NCBI GenBank assembly: GCA_027487845.1
Contig: JAIYCV010000042.1
Span: forward strand, 372,001-436,000
Direction: 5' to 3'
DNA length: 64,000 bases
Origin: Flammeovirgaceae bacterium
GTDB lineage: Bacteria; Bacteroidota; Bacteroidia; Cytophagales; Cyclobacteriaceae
In this document: positions 8,823 to 17,327 of the stretch, one piece after another
Numbering within the stretch: position 1 is the first letter of the stretch
How the letters are laid out: each line of letters starts with the position of its first letter
Translations under genes and position numbers: made by a program
Notes under the pieces: generated by a model
Databases searched by the model: none
What the model was told of the DNA's origin: nothing
The model's input: the letters and a program-made list of their open reading frames with translations, nothing else

Positions 8823-10220
8823 ATGAGGTACAATATTGGTCTGGATACGCTCGACACGGTTTTAACAATTGGTTATTTTGCGCAATTCATTTTAGCGGTT
8901 CTGCTTGCTTACATATTCAATCTTTACTACAAGACTTTTAAAATCAATTTTTTAAGCGATTGGTCTATTGGGTGGATTTTTTATGCATTGGCCATGGTCA
9001 TATACCCCATTATAATGGTTGTTTTTAATTGGAAAACCAGCTCAAGCCCAATTGGCCTGGCAACTAGCTTGGCTGCGCTTTTGTTTTCTTATTGCCATAT
9101 TTTCGCCATGCTCTGTGGCCTGTCCATGATGGACAGTGGTAAGAACGCTTTATCCAAGAACTTGAAAATAGTGGGTTATCTCGGCATTTTTGTGTTTTCT
9201 TTGATCTGTGTGTTACTTTATTCTCAAAGTCCACCTGATTATAAATCAAGATTATTCTTGCGTATTGGCTTAAAAGACATAATCACTTCAGTTGCCTATT
9301 TATTCGTTGCGGCAAAATTGGTTGGCAGGAAAACCCCAGGTGTAGGCTTTAAGCTGATGACAACCTCGATTTTTGCATATGGACTAACACAGGCATTTTA
9401 TTTCGGTGTTGTGTTAGCTACCATCTTAAATGTGGATGTTAATCCTATAATACCGAGTTATTTCAACATTGTCGACTTATTTCTTATTTCATCTATTGGG
9501 CTGGGCATTACTATTTGGTTGTTAGAAAATGAAGCCTCCAAAATGGCAAAGGTAAATAGCGAGTTAGATAGTTTCATTTACCGAACTTCGCATGACCTAC
9601 GCGCACCTATTGCTTCAATCTTAGGAATAACCAACCTAGCTAAAATGGAAGTAAAAGATGAAACGGGTTTACGCTACTTTGATATGGTGGAGAGCAGGGC
9701 TGAGAAAATGGACTCTGTTATTGCAGACATCTTAACGTTAGCAAGAACTACAAAGGCAGGATTGAAAATTGAAATGATTGATTTTGATAAAGTGCTGCAA
9801 GAAGTGATTTCTGACGTAAAATTTAACAAAGGAGCCAAGGCTATAAATTTACGCTACACTCCCGACCCAACCTATGTTTTCTATTCAGATTACGTGCAAG
9901 TAACCATTATTGTTGGCAATCTAATCAGCAACGCAGTAAAGTATCATAACGTAGAGCAGGCAGACCCCTTCATCTCAGTCGCCTTTATTGTAAAGCCAAC
10001 GGAAGTTGTTATTGAAATTGAAGACAATGGAACGGGTATTGCAAAAGAACACCAAAAAAAAATATTTGATATGTTCTTCCGCGCCTCCACCCAGTCAGAT
10101 GGTACTGGTCTTGGCTTATACATTGTTACAGAGGCCATATCCAAATTGCGGGGGAGAATTACAGTTGAATCTGAGTTAGGGAAAGGAAGTGTGTTCAGGG
10201 TTACTTTACCCAAAGGCTAA
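8823..10220 (+). CDS. Membrane sensor histidine kinase (orphan)
   Basis: The N-terminal half of this 465-residue protein has about seven hydrophobic segments (residues about 10-230), like 7TM receptor-type sensor modules. A HisKA dimerisation domain follows (FIYRTSHDLRAPIASILG, phospho-acceptor His about 258). A HATPase_c domain comes next, with N box NLISNAVKYH, G1 box DNGTGIA and G2 box GTGLGLYIV. It autophosphorylates in response to an unknown signal and would pass phosphate to a response regulator. No receiver or DNA-binding gene is nearby, so the partner is elsewhere. ATG 8823 is chosen because an upstream TTG alternative (8775) lies inside the terminator loop. Its stop overlaps the convergent flavoprotein stop. 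Confidence 0.92.
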   Translation: MRYNIGLDTLDTVLTIGYFAQFILAVLLAYIFNLYYKTFKINFLSDWSIGWIFYALAMVIYPIIMVVFNWKTSSSPIGLATSLAALLFSYCHIFAMLCGLSMMDSGKNALSKNLKIVGYLGIFVFSLICVLLYSQSPPDYKSRLFLRIGLKDIITSVAYLFVAAKLVGRKTPGVGFKLMTTSIFAYGLTQAFYFGVVLATILNVDVNPIIPSYFNIVDLFLISSIGLGITIWLLENEASKMAKVNSELDSFIYRTSHDLRAPIASILGITNLAKMEVKDETGLRYFDMVESRAEKMDSVIADILTLARTTKAGLKIEMIDFDKVLQEVISDVKFNKGAKAINLRYTPDPTYVFYSDYVQVTIIVGNLISNAVKYHNVEQADPFISVAFIVKPTEVVIEIEDNGTGIAKEHQKKIFDMFFRASTQSDGTGLGLYIVTEAISKLRGRITVESELGKGSVFRVTLPKG

Positions 10221-11455
10221 TTGGGTTTGGCTATATACTTAGCCGCCACCCAAGCCGTAGTCCATGCTGCCTGAAAATTAAAGCCGCCTGTTTCCCCGTC
10301 AATATTTAGCACTTCCCCCGCAAAGAATAAATTCTCAACTTTTTTACTCTGCATTGTCGAGTGGTCAATCTCTTTCAAATCAACGCCACCACATGTTACA
10401 AACTCTTCTTTAAAAGTAGTTTTGCCCTTAATGTTGAATGGGCATCGGATGAGAAATTCGATTAACTTATTCAAGTTTTTGGTTGGCAATTCTGCCCAAA
10501 TTTTGGTCTCTTCAATTTCAGCAAGTTGGCAAAGGCGTGTCCATAGCCGTTGGGGTAATTCAAATAGTGGATTTTTTAAAACGCTTTGTTTTCCTCGCGC
10601 TTCTTGATGCGACTTTAATTTTTGCCGCAGGTCATCTTCGTTTACATCGCCAATCCAGCTCACCAAACAGGTAAACTGATAGTTGATTTGATGAAGGTAC
10701 TCTGCTGCCCATGCAGAAAGTTTTATAACAGCAGGCCCGCTCAATCCCCAATGGGTAATGAGCAATGGCCCCACCTCAAAAAATTTAGTGCCTGCAATTT
10801 TAATTTTCGCGTTGGGTACTGAAATTCCCATTAAGTCAGTGAATTTTTTTTGCGAATCGTTAAACGTGAAGAGGGACGGGATGAGCATTGTTATTTTATG
10901 CCCTAGCTTCTCTATCCATTCATATGCTCTAGGCTGGTTGTGCCCACCCATGGCCACTAAAAGTTTCTTCGTTTGAAATGTTTTATCGTTACTTGATTTA
11001 ACTATGAAGTGGTTTGTGTGAATCACTTCCTCAACGCCCTCATTCGTAAATACCTGAATCTTTAATCGGTTGGCTTCATTCAAAAAGCAATCGATTATTG
11101 TTTGCGAATCATTGGTGGTCGGAAACATGCGCCCGTCTTCTTCCACTTTTAGGCTTACTCCTTTGGCAGCAAGCCATGTTACCATATCCACTGCTTGAAA
11201 TGCGCGAAAAACTTCCTTTAACTCTTTTTGCCCTCGGGGGTAATGCTTGGACAAAGGAGTGGGTTCAAAGCAATTGTGCGTAACATTGCAGCGCCCACCT
11301 CCGCTCACTTTTACTTTTGATAAAAGCTTAGGTGTTTTTTCAAGAATTAAAATTTTTAAAGTAGGATTAGTTTCTGCTGCAACGATCGCTCCAAAGAAGC
11401 CAGCCGCTCCTCCGCCAACAACTATAAGGTCAAAGGTTTGGGAAGGTTTATTCAT
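10217..11455 (-). CDS. BaiN/HI0933-family NAD(P)/FAD-dependent oxidoreductase
   Basis: This 412-residue flavoprotein has an N-terminal Rossmann dinucleotide motif (VVGGGAAGFFGAI, residues about 12-24). It also has the family phrase VSGGGRCNVTH (about 50-60), an internal AMGGHNQPRAYEW motif and a C-terminal FAGEVLNIDGETGGFNFQAAW segment that completes FAD binding. This is the usual length and signature set for the HI0933/YhiN/BaiN family, proposed to include flavin reductases acting on unsaturated substrates; the natural substrate is mostly unknown. It follows lysA on the same strand across 72 nt that can fold into a nested hairpin. Its 3' end overlaps the convergent kinase by 4 nt. Confidence 0.92.
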   Translation of the reverse strand: MNKPSQTFDLIVVGGGAAGFFGAIVAAETNPTLKILILEKTPKLLSKVKVSGGGRCNVTHNCFEPTPLSKHYPRGQKELKEVFRAFQAVDMVTWLAAKGVSLKVEEDGRMFPTTNDSQTIIDCFLNEANRLKIQVFTNEGVEEVIHTNHFIVKSSNDKTFQTKKLLVAMGGHNQPRAYEWIEKLGHKITMLIPSLFTFNDSQKKFTDLMGISVPNAKIKIAGTKFFEVGPLLITHWGLSGPAVIKLSAWAAEYLHQINYQFTCLVSWIGDVNEDDLRQKLKSHQEARGKQSVLKNPLFELPQRLWTRLCQLAEIEETKIWAELPTKNLNKLIEFLIRCPFNIKGKTTFKEEFVTCGGVDLKEIDHSTMQSKKVENLFFAGEVLNIDGETGGFNFQAAWTTAWVAAKYIAKPN

Positions 11456-11477
11456 AAACTTATGATATTGAAAAGGA

Positions 11478-11515
11478 TGCTTCGGGCTTTGGGTAAGCCC
11501 ACTTGGCGCGAAGCA
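11478..11515 (-). terminator. Nested hairpin between lysA and the flavoprotein
   Basis: An outer stem (TGCTTCG/CGAAGCA) encloses an inner stem (GGGCTT/AAGCCC with loop TGGGT). Read on the minus strand it falls just after the lysA stop and is followed by a short T-rich segment (TCCTTTTC). It may be a weak lysA terminator or a processing/attenuation structure before the flavoprotein. The T-tract is short, so this is tentative. Confidence 0.4.
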
Positions 11516-11527
11516 AGAAACTCGCTG

Positions 11528-12760
11528 CTAAAATTCGGCTTCCACCTGCCCTCTCAAAATATCTTCAAATGTGTCCCGTTCTCTTATCAACTGTGCTTTT
11601 CCCTTATAAATCAAAACTTCTGCGGGCCGAAACCTGGAGTTATAATTAGAAGCCATTGAATAACCGTACGCCCCCGCATTTTTGATAGCAAGAATATCGC
11701 CCTCACGTACTTCATTTAACTTTCTGTCCGACCCCAATGTATCGGTCTCGCAGATATTACCGACCACTGTGTAGGTTTCTTGCACTCCTGTTAGATTCGT
11801 AACATTTTCGATTTCATGGTAGGCATCGTACATCATCGGGCGAATCAAATGGTTGAGCCCTGTATTCACTCCCACGAAAGTGACAGTAGGATTTCTCTTT
11901 ACTGTATTTACCTTAGTGAGAAGATAGCCGGCATCGCTCACCAGAAATTTTCCGGGTTCGATCCACATTTGTAGTTTTCTTCCTGTCGCGCTTTCAAACT
12001 GCTCAAACAATTTTTCTAAGTGTGTGCCGATTTCGTCTACGTTGGTTTCTTTGTCGCCCGCTTTATAAGCCACTTTAAACCCACCGCCAAAATCTAAGAA
12101 TTTTACGTTTGAAAAATCTTTTGCCCACTCAAAAAGAATAGAAGCCATTTTAAGAAAAACCTCGGTATCCGAAATTTCGGAACCCGTATGAATATGGAGG
12201 CCGTTAACCTTGATATAGTAGCGGTCAATCAACGCATTGATTTGATCTAGCTGTTCAATCGGTATTCCAAATTTTGAAAGCTTGTGGCCAGTAGATATTT
12301 TGTAGTTGCCTCCGGCCAAGATGCTTGGGTTTAGGCGCAAGCAGCAGGGATAGCTGTTGCCATACTTTTTGCCGAAATGTTCTAAGATAGAAAGGTTATC
12401 GAGGTTAATGTTTAGGCCAAGACTCACCCCTTCGCTTACTTCTTCCAGATCAATGCAGTTAGAGGTGAACATAATTTCATTGGCTTCAAACCCAGCTTTA
12501 AGTGCAAGCCTAGCTTCGTTAATGGAAACAACATCTACGCCCGATCCGTTTTTCTTAAGCAACTTTAAAATGGAAATATTGGTAAGTGCTTTGGCAGCAA
12601 ACTTTACTTTTACGTCACATCCCGCGAAAGCGGTTTGCAGTTTCTTTAGCTGTTCAATTATCTTTTCGCCATCATATACATAGAGCGGAGTGCCGAAGTG
12701 AGCTTTCAACTCCGAAATGTTAATTCCACTAACTTTGTAACCGTCCTGAGCAAATTGCAT
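11528..12760 (-). CDS. lysA: Diaminopimelate decarboxylase
   Basis: This 410-residue fold-type III PLP enzyme catalyses the last step of lysine synthesis, meso-diaminopimelate to L-lysine plus CO2. Visible features are the PLP-lysine region VKFAAKALTN (Lys about 56) and HIHTGSEI (about 190-197). The Gly-rich phosphate loop FLDFGGGF, IEPGKFLV, the catalytic-Cys region NICETDTLG and the C-terminal AGAYGYSMASNYNSR are also present. Length and motif order are standard for LysA. A TATATTTG box sits 35 nt upstream of the ATG. No other lysine-pathway genes are adjacent. Confidence 0.96.
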   Translation of the reverse strand: MQFAQDGYKVSGINISELKAHFGTPLYVYDGEKIIEQLKKLQTAFAGCDVKVKFAAKALTNISILKLLKKNGSGVDVVSINEARLALKAGFEANEIMFTSNCIDLEEVSEGVSLGLNINLDNLSILEHFGKKYGNSYPCCLRLNPSILAGGNYKISTGHKLSKFGIPIEQLDQINALIDRYYIKVNGLHIHTGSEISDTEVFLKMASILFEWAKDFSNVKFLDFGGGFKVAYKAGDKETNVDEIGTHLEKLFEQFESATGRKLQMWIEPGKFLVSDAGYLLTKVNTVKRNPTVTFVGVNTGLNHLIRPMMYDAYHEIENVTNLTGVQETYTVVGNICETDTLGSDRKLNEVREGDILAIKNAGAYGYSMASNYNSRFRPAEVLIYKGKAQLIRERDTFEDILRGQVEAEF

Positions 12761-12795
12761 GACCCGTTGTTTTATTTGATAAATTGCAAAGCCAC

Positions 12796-12803
12796 AAATA
12801 TAT
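12796..12803 (-). promoter_or_regulatory. Bacteroidetes -7 box upstream of lysA
   Basis: On the minus strand this reads TATATTTG, a perfect match to the Bacteroidetes sigma-A -7 consensus TAnnTTTG, 35 nt before the lysA ATG. A -33 TTG at the usual 19-21 nt spacing is not evident. Confidence 0.5.
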
Positions 12804-12862
12804 CAGGAATGATTTTTCAATTTAACTTGGCGCAGAATAAAAGAATTCGTTAACCAAGTCTT

Positions 12863-12898
12863 ATGTCTAAATACTCAGATCTCAATACCATTAAATGA
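12863..12898 (+). CDS. Possible 11-codon leader ORF overlapping the hydrolase start
   Basis: An ATG at 12863 opens an 11-residue frame (MSKYSDLNTIK). Its TGA stop overlaps the ATG of the downstream hydrolase gene as ATGA, the classic arrangement for translational coupling. Nothing else supports its expression and short frames are common by chance. Confidence 0.25.
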   Translation: MSKYSDLNTIK

Positions 12899-13659
12899 AA
12901 CTTTTCTTTCGCGAATCAGGTCAAGGCCAACCGTTGATTATTCTGCACGGACTTTTTGGGTCGTCCGACAATTGGTTTACATTGGCAAAAACGTTTGCTG
13001 AATTCTTCCATGTTTACTTAGTCGACCAGCGCAATCATGGGCAATCGCCTCACAGCGATGACTTCAATTATAAACTCTTGGCAGAAGACCTGAAAGAATT
13101 TATTGAAACCAACAACATAAAAGATCCCATCATTATTGGCCATTCTATGGGAGGCAAAGCTGTAATGAATTTTGCGGTGAAATATCCGGAAATAGCGCAA
13201 AAAATTATCGTAGTAGATATTGTACCAAAAGCCTACCCGATTCACCACGATCAAATATTGGAAGGCCTTACAAAAATGCCTTTAACCGAGTTGAAGTCAA
13301 GAAATGATGCGGAGGAATTTTTGAGCAAGTATGTGCCCGATAGTTCTGAACGGCAATTCTTATTGAAAAATTTAGTTCGCACTGCGGCAGGTGGTTTTGC
13401 CTGGAAGTTAAATGTTAACGTGATTGACCAGCATATCGAAGAAATTGGCGAGGGGATGCAGTACGAGGGCACGTTTAGCAAACCCAGCTTATTTATAAAA
13501 GGTCTTAAATCGCGATATTATAAAACGGGTGATGAAGAATTGATTCAAACAATATTCCCCAACGCCAAGTTTGTAACCATCGACTCAGGTCATTGGGTGC
13601 AAGCTGAAAAGCCAGTGGAGTTTTCGCAAGAGGTATTAAAATTCATTAAAGCCAACTGA
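12895..13659 (+). CDS. Alpha/beta-fold hydrolase (YbfF-like esterase)
   Basis: This 254-residue cytosolic hydrolase begins with LIILHGLFGSSDNWFTLA, holding the oxyanion HG motif. It continues with VDQRNHGQSPHS, the nucleophile elbow GHSMGGKA (Ser about 83) and a late VTIDSGHWVQAEKP that supplies the catalytic His. The order and length fit the YbfF/acyl-CoA esterase branch of the alpha/beta-hydrolase superfamily; the substrate is not predictable from sequence. Its TGA stop is followed one base later by the TTG start of the methylase gene, so the two are probably co-translated. Confidence 0.9.
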   Translation: MKLFFRESGQGQPLIILHGLFGSSDNWFTLAKTFAEFFHVYLVDQRNHGQSPHSDDFNYKLLAEDLKEFIETNNIKDPIIIGHSMGGKAVMNFAVKYPEIAQKIIVVDIVPKAYPIHHDQILEGLTKMPLTELKSRNDAEEFLSKYVPDSSERQFLLKNLVRTAAGGFAWKLNVNVIDQHIEEIGEGMQYEGTFSKPSLFIKGLKSRYYKTGDEELIQTIFPNAKFVTIDSGHWVQAEKPVEFSQEVLKFIKAN

Positions 13660-13660
13660 T

Positions 13661-14371
13661 TTGAAACTGGGCACACTCTATCTTATTCCCAATGTTATTG
13701 CGGAAGCAACGCAGCAATCGGTCATTCCTAATCAGGTTATTGAGGTCTTAAAATCCCTCCGATTTTTCCTTGCTGAGGATGTTCGCACCGCGCGAAGGTA
13801 CTTCAGCAGCCTTAAGATTTTTGATTCGATTGAGCGTCTTCACTTCACAGTTTTGGATAAAGAAACAGCGGTGAGCGACCTCTCGTTGATTATGAAGCCC
13901 CTGCTCGAAGGTTATGATCTGGGCATTGTGAGCGAATCAGGCTGCCCGGGTGTAGCTGATCCGGGGGCGATCGCAGTTCGTTTTGCTCATCAACATATGA
14001 TTAAAGTTGTGCCACTGGTAGGACCATCCTCTATTCTTCTCGCGCTGATGAGTTCGGGTCTTAACGGCCAGCAGTTTGCATTTCATGGCTACTTGCCAAT
14101 TGAAGCAAAGGAGGCATCAGTAAAAATTAAAGAACTTGAGAAAGAGTCTTCAATGAAAAATCAGACCCAAATTTTTATTGAAACTCCTTTCAGGAACAAT
14201 TCGTTGTTAACCAACCTAATCAAGTCATTAAAGCCATCCACTATTTTATGTATCGCAATGGATTTAACATCGCCCCAAGAGCAGATCGTTTCAAAAAGTG
14301 TTCGAGAATGGGCTAATGAGTCAATTCAGTTGGCAAAAGTGAATACGGTATTTTTGTTTCTGGGTAATTAG
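13661..14371 (+). CDS. RsmI-like SAM-dependent methyltransferase (tetrapyrrole methylase family)
   Basis: This 236-residue protein has the tetrapyrrole-methylase fold signatures: LGTLYLIPN at the start, FFLAEDVRTARRYF, LGIVSESGCPGVADPG (SAM-binding loop) and VVPLVGPSSILLALMSSGLNG. This resembles RsmI, which 2'-O-methylates C1402 of 16S rRNA. The C-terminal part is shorter and more divergent than in classical RsmI, so a paralogous rRNA or other methylase is possible. The start is TTG (13661), one base after the hydrolase stop. No ATG lies near and the conserved GTLYLIPN motif begins immediately, which makes this start convincing. Confidence 0.88.
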   Translation: MKLGTLYLIPNVIAEATQQSVIPNQVIEVLKSLRFFLAEDVRTARRYFSSLKIFDSIERLHFTVLDKETAVSDLSLIMKPLLEGYDLGIVSESGCPGVADPGAIAVRFAHQHMIKVVPLVGPSSILLALMSSGLNGQQFAFHGYLPIEAKEASVKIKELEKESSMKNQTQIFIETPFRNNSLLTNLIKSLKPSTILCIAMDLTSPQEQIVSKSVREWANESIQLAKVNTVFLFLGN

Positions 14372-14400
14372 CTTTATGTTTTAGCTATCAAATAAAAGTT

Positions 14401-14408
14401 TAAATTTG
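14401..14408 (+). promoter_or_regulatory. Bacteroidetes -7 box upstream of metK
   Basis: TAAATTTG matches the -7 consensus TAnnTTTG exactly and ends 19 nt before the metK ATG. The -33 region is T-rich (ATGTTTTAG) but has no clear TTG. Confidence 0.5.
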
Positions 14409-14427
14409 CGGCTTAATTAAAAAAAGA

Positions 14428-15684
14428 ATGGCATATCTATTTACTTCCGAGTCTGTTTCCGAAGGTCACCCTGATAAAGTTGCTGACCAAATTTCTGATG
14501 CGCTTATTGATTATTTCTTAGCTTACGATCCTTCCTCTAAAGTTGCTTGCGAAACGTTGGTAACAACTGGCCAAGTAGTACTTGCCGGAGAAGTAAAATC
14601 TGAAGCTTATCTAGATGTGCAAGAAATTGCGCGCGAAGTGATCCGCAAAATCGGGTACACAAAAAGCGAGTACATGTTTGAAGCTCATTCTTGCGGAATC
14701 TTCTCTGCGATCCATGAACAATCTGCCGATATCAATCAAGGTGTGGAACGCAAAAAGAAGGAAGAACAGGGTGCTGGCGACCAAGGTATGATGTTTGGTT
14801 ACGCTACGAGCGAGACTGATAATTTTATGCCACTTCCGCTAGAGCTTGCTCATTTGCTATTGAAAGAGCTCGCTGCCATCCGCAAAGAAGGCAAAGTGAT
14901 GAAATATCTCCGTCCTGACGCTAAATCGCAGGTTACCATAGAATATAGCGATGATAACAAACCTCAGGCAATTGACACAATAGTGATCTCTACTCAGCAC
15001 GATGATTTCGCAAAAGATGCCATCATGTTGAAGCAAATTAAAGATGATGTTATTAATGTGCTTGTTCCCCGCATTAAGAAAAAGTTGCCAAAAAGGATTC
15101 AAAAACTGTTTGGCGAAAATATTAAATACCATGTAAATCCGACAGGCAAGTTTGTAATCGGTGGCCCTCACGGTGATACTGGTTTAACGGGCAGGAAAAT
15201 TATTGTTGATACCTATGGTGGAAAAGGTGCACATGGTGGTGGGGCTTTCTCAGGTAAAGACCCTTCTAAGGTAGATCGTTCGGCTGCGTATGCCACCCGC
15301 CACATTGCCAAAAACTTAGTGGCTGCTGGCGTTTGCGATGAAGTGTTGGTTCAAGTTGCTTATGCGATTGGTGTAGCAAAACCGGTTGGTTTGTATGTAA
15401 ACACCTATGGCACTTCTAAAGTAGGTATGACGGATGGCCAGATCTCTCAGAAGATTGCTACCATTTTTGATATGCGCCCTTATTTTATTGAAGAACGTTT
15501 TAAACTAAGAACACCTATTTATTCTGAAACCGCTGCCTATGGGCATATGGGCAGAGAGTCGAAGGTAGTAGAGAAAACGTTTAATAAAGGCAAGAAGAAT
15601 GAGCTGACGACCACCGTAGAGTTGTTTCCTTGGGAAAAACTTGATTATGTGGATGCCGTAAAGAAAGCTTTTAAAATCGCCTAA
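14428..15684 (+). CDS. metK: S-adenosylmethionine synthetase
   Basis: This 418-residue enzyme makes S-adenosylmethionine from methionine and ATP in the cytoplasm. Signature motifs are [21 protein letters not shown] (His15 and Asp17, ATP/Mg2+ binding), [12 protein letters not shown] (the MetK ATP motif), [16 protein letters not shown] and [19 protein letters not shown] (the P-loop-like signature). It is slightly longer than the roughly 384-residue E. coli enzyme because of an insertion around KKEEQ and a longer C-terminal tail, as is usual in Bacteroidetes. The gene has its own -7 box and ends in a strong bidirectional terminator shared with the convergent hpf gene. Confidence 0.98.
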   Translation: MAYLFTSESVSEGHPDKVADQISDALIDYFLAYDPSSKVACETLVTTGQVVLAGEVKSEAYLDVQEIAREVIRKIGYTKSEYMFEAHSCGIFSAIHEQSADINQGVERKKKEEQGAGDQGMMFGYATSETDNFMPLPLELAHLLLKELAAIRKEGKVMKYLRPDAKSQVTIEYSDDNKPQAIDTIVISTQHDDFAKDAIMLKQIKDDVINVLVPRIKKKLPKRIQKLFGENIKYHVNPTGKFVIGGPHGDTGLTGRKIIVDTYGGKGAHGGGAFSGKDPSKVDRSAAYATRHIAKNLVAAGVCDEVLVQVAYAIGVAKPVGLYVNTYGTSKVGMTDGQISQKIATIFDMRPYFIEERFKLRTPIYSETAAYGHMGRESKVVEKTFNKGKKNELTTTVELFPWEKLDYVDAVKKAFKIA

Positions 15685-15701
15685 TTCAGAAATCTGCAAA
15701 A

Positions 15702-15739
15702 AAAAGAGGCGGTCTCAGTTAACTGAGACCGCCTCTTTT
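15702..15739. terminator. Bidirectional terminator between metK and hpf
   Basis: A perfect 38-nt palindrome with arms of 19 bases (AAAAGAGGCGGTCTCAGTT and its complement, centred on GTTAAC) is flanked by A- and T-tracts. It can terminate transcription arriving from either convergent gene. Confidence 0.9.
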
Positions 15740-15753
15740 CATTCATGTCCAGA

Positions 15754-16056
15754 TTAAACCCTTCCGTTTTTAATTTTTGTTTTAAACTTATTCAATTGAC
15801 TTTTTAAGGCCTCTGTTGCTAAATCCGCTGCAGCCTCAAATGATTTTGCATGTTCTTTGGCAAAAAGTTCGTTGCCCGGCACCTTCAATTTTATTTCTAC
15901 CGTTTTGTTTTCAATACCTTCATTATTCAATCTTAAAAAAACTTCCCCAGACACGAGTCGGTCATAAAATGTCTCGAGTTTATTCACTTTTTGTTCGATA
16001 AAGCCAATCAGCTTTTGGTCAGCAGTGAAATGAATAGAATGAACTTGTAACTTCAT
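15754..16056 (-). CDS. hpf: Ribosome hibernation-promoting factor (HPF/RaiA family)
   Basis: This 100-residue protein has the short HPF/YfiA fold: VHSIHFTADQKLIGFIEQKVNKLE (strand-helix), then GEVFLRLNN and VEIKLKVPGNELFAKE, then SFEAAADLATEALKSQLNK, the second conserved helix. Short-form HPF binds the 30S decoding region and inactivates ribosomes in stationary phase. It follows the tyrosine recombinase and rpsU on the same strand, the usual Bacteroidetes order rpsU-xer-hpf. The tRNA-tuf genes that commonly follow in that synteny are absent; metK is convergent here. Confidence 0.93.
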   Translation of the reverse strand: MKLQVHSIHFTADQKLIGFIEQKVNKLETFYDRLVSGEVFLRLNNEGIENKTVEIKLKVPGNELFAKEHAKSFEAAADLATEALKSQLNKFKTKIKNGRV

Positions 16057-16108
16057 AAGAATAAAAATTTAAGTAAAACAATTAGACTAGAAAATTCTTT
16101 CATAAAAA

Positions 16109-16993
16109 TTAGGCTTTTGGATGAGCTTGATCAAAAACCCGCTTAAGTTTTTCCATTGAATTGTGTGTATACACTTGCGTAGCGGCCAGACTGCTATGAC
16201 CCAAAAGGTCTTTTACAGCATTGATTTCTGCTCCTTTGTTTAGCAAATGAGTTGCGTAGGTGTGCCTTAATACGTGCGGGCTCTTTTTTTCAACAGAGGA
16301 ATATACTCTTAAATATTTTTTTACAATACGCTGAATAAACATAGGATAACCTTTTTCGCCTGTATCTGTAACGATCAAAAGATCATTTTCGATGCTGAAT
16401 TCTTTCTGTCGAGCCTTTAGGTACGCTTGAAGGACAGTCTCAAGCTGGCTGGTAAACGGAATTATTCTTTCTTTATTCCTCTTACCCAATACCTTTAAGG
16501 TTCGTTCAGCGTGATTTATCTGGCCAATTTTCAGCGAAAGAAGTTCGGACAGCCTCATACCGGTGCCGTAAAACAATTCGATTATTACCTGATCGCGTAA
16601 TCCAGAAAAGTTCATTTCAAATCGCCCTTGGTTATCGAGCATCGAAACCATATCATTTTCTAACACAAAATGAGGAAGCCTTTTAGGGGTCTTTAAAATT
16701 TTAAGCTTAGCTGTTGGGTTAGATGTTATTACTTCCTGTCTGAGAAGAAACTTGTAGAAAGATCGAAGACACGCTATTTTTCTATTGATAGAAGAGGGAT
16801 CGAGTTTTTGTTCAACCAATGTGACAATCCAAGAACGGATCATAACATGCGTAGCTCCCACTATGCTGTCTTGGTTATAGGTTTCAGAAAGAAAGATTTC
16901 GAATTGGGAGAGATCCGTTTGATAAGAAAGACTCGTATTCCTGCTAAATCTTTTCTCGAACTCTAAATAACTTATGAAGGTTTTTATCATCAC
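16109..16993 (-). CDS. xerC: Tyrosine recombinase XerC/XerD-like
   Basis: This 294-residue recombinase has an N-terminal SAM-like core-binding domain (about 1-90; FISYLEFEKRFSRNTSLSY) and a catalytic domain with the R-K-H-R-H-Y set. Those are TGMRLSELLSL (Arg), VLGKRNKERIIPF (Lys), HVLRHTYATHLL (His and Arg), LGHSSLAATQVYTH (His, then the nucleophilic Tyr). Length and location next to rpsU and hpf fit a chromosomal dimer-resolution Xer protein rather than a mobile integrase. XerC versus XerD cannot be settled from sequence alone. It starts 28 nt beyond the rpsU terminator hairpin. Confidence 0.92.
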   Translation of the reverse strand: MMIKTFISYLEFEKRFSRNTSLSYQTDLSQFEIFLSETYNQDSIVGATHVMIRSWIVTLVEQKLDPSSINRKIACLRSFYKFLLRQEVITSNPTAKLKILKTPKRLPHFVLENDMVSMLDNQGRFEMNFSGLRDQVIIELFYGTGMRLSELLSLKIGQINHAERTLKVLGKRNKERIIPFTSQLETVLQAYLKARQKEFSIENDLLIVTDTGEKGYPMFIQRIVKKYLRVYSSVEKKSPHVLRHTYATHLLNKGAEINAVKDLLGHSSLAATQVYTHNSMEKLKRVFDQAHPKA

Positions 16994-17020
16994 CCAAATT
17001 TCCTCTTGAGCAATGTAAAC

Positions 17021-17052
17021 AAAAAAACCTCAATGGAGCATTACCGTTGAGG
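17021..17052 (-). terminator. Intrinsic terminator after rpsU
   Basis: On the minus strand CCTCAACGG and CCATTGAGG form a 9-bp stem (one G-U pair) with a 7-nt loop, followed by seven T residues. It lies 26 nt after the rpsU stop and just before the recombinase gene, so it could make rpsU largely monocistronic. Confidence 0.8.
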
Positions 17053-17078
17053 ATTGTTCATAAATTGTTAATAGAATG

Positions 17079-17273
17079 TTAGCTGTTCTCGGTGGCGAAC
17101 TTCTTTTGAACGTAAGTGGCATGTATAATTTCAGAACGCCTGGTAACAGAGGGTTTTTCAAAAGCTGTTCTAGACCTTAATTCTTTTAAAACGCCAGTTT
17201 TTTCAAATTTCTTCTTAAAGCGCTTCAGCGCTTTGTCAATTGATTCGTTCTCTTTAATGTTTATTATGAGCAT
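17079..17273 (-). CDS. rpsU: 30S ribosomal protein bS21
   Basis: This 64-residue, highly basic protein reads MLIINIKENESIDKALKRF, then KKKFEKTGVLKELRSRTAFEKPSV, typical of bS21. It joins the small subunit near the 16S 3' end. In Bacteroidetes bS21 helps sequester the anti-Shine-Dalgarno sequence (established for Flavobacterium). A longer frame reaches 17324, but that extension would start inside the promoter's -33 element, and ATG 17273 gives the family N-terminus. The bases immediately before the ATG are AAAGAG, too close for a standard Shine-Dalgarno interaction. Confidence 0.97.
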   Translation of the reverse strand: MLIINIKENESIDKALKRFKKKFEKTGVLKELRSRTAFEKPSVTRRSEIIHATYVQKKFATENS

Positions 17274-17292
17274 CTCTTTGCGATTTGGGTTG

Positions 17293-17324
17293 CAAATATA
17301 ATTTTCTTTTTCAGATAAACGCAA
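17293..17324 (-). promoter_or_regulatory. Promoter of rpsU
   Basis: On the minus strand a TTG (-33; plus positions 17322-17324) is followed after 21 nt by TATATTTG (-7; 17293-17300), fitting the Bacteroidetes sigma-A consensus TTTG-N19-21-TAnnTTTG. The expected transcription start would give a leader of only about 12-15 nt before the rpsU ATG. Confidence 0.75.
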
Positions 17325-17327
17325 CCT

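Noticed and set aside
8775-8823. TTG start giving 16 extra residues on the histidine kinase
   Set aside because: The TTG lies in the loop of the upstream terminator hairpin; ATG 8823 begins the first membrane segment.
16109-16993. Tyrosine recombinase as a mobile-element integrase
   Set aside because: It sits in the conserved rpsU-xer-hpf housekeeping order, with no attachment repeats or cargo genes nearby.
17274-17324. Longer rpsU reading frame starting at 17324
   Set aside because: Its start lies in the -33 element of a consensus promoter, and bS21 proteins begin at the ATG at 17273.
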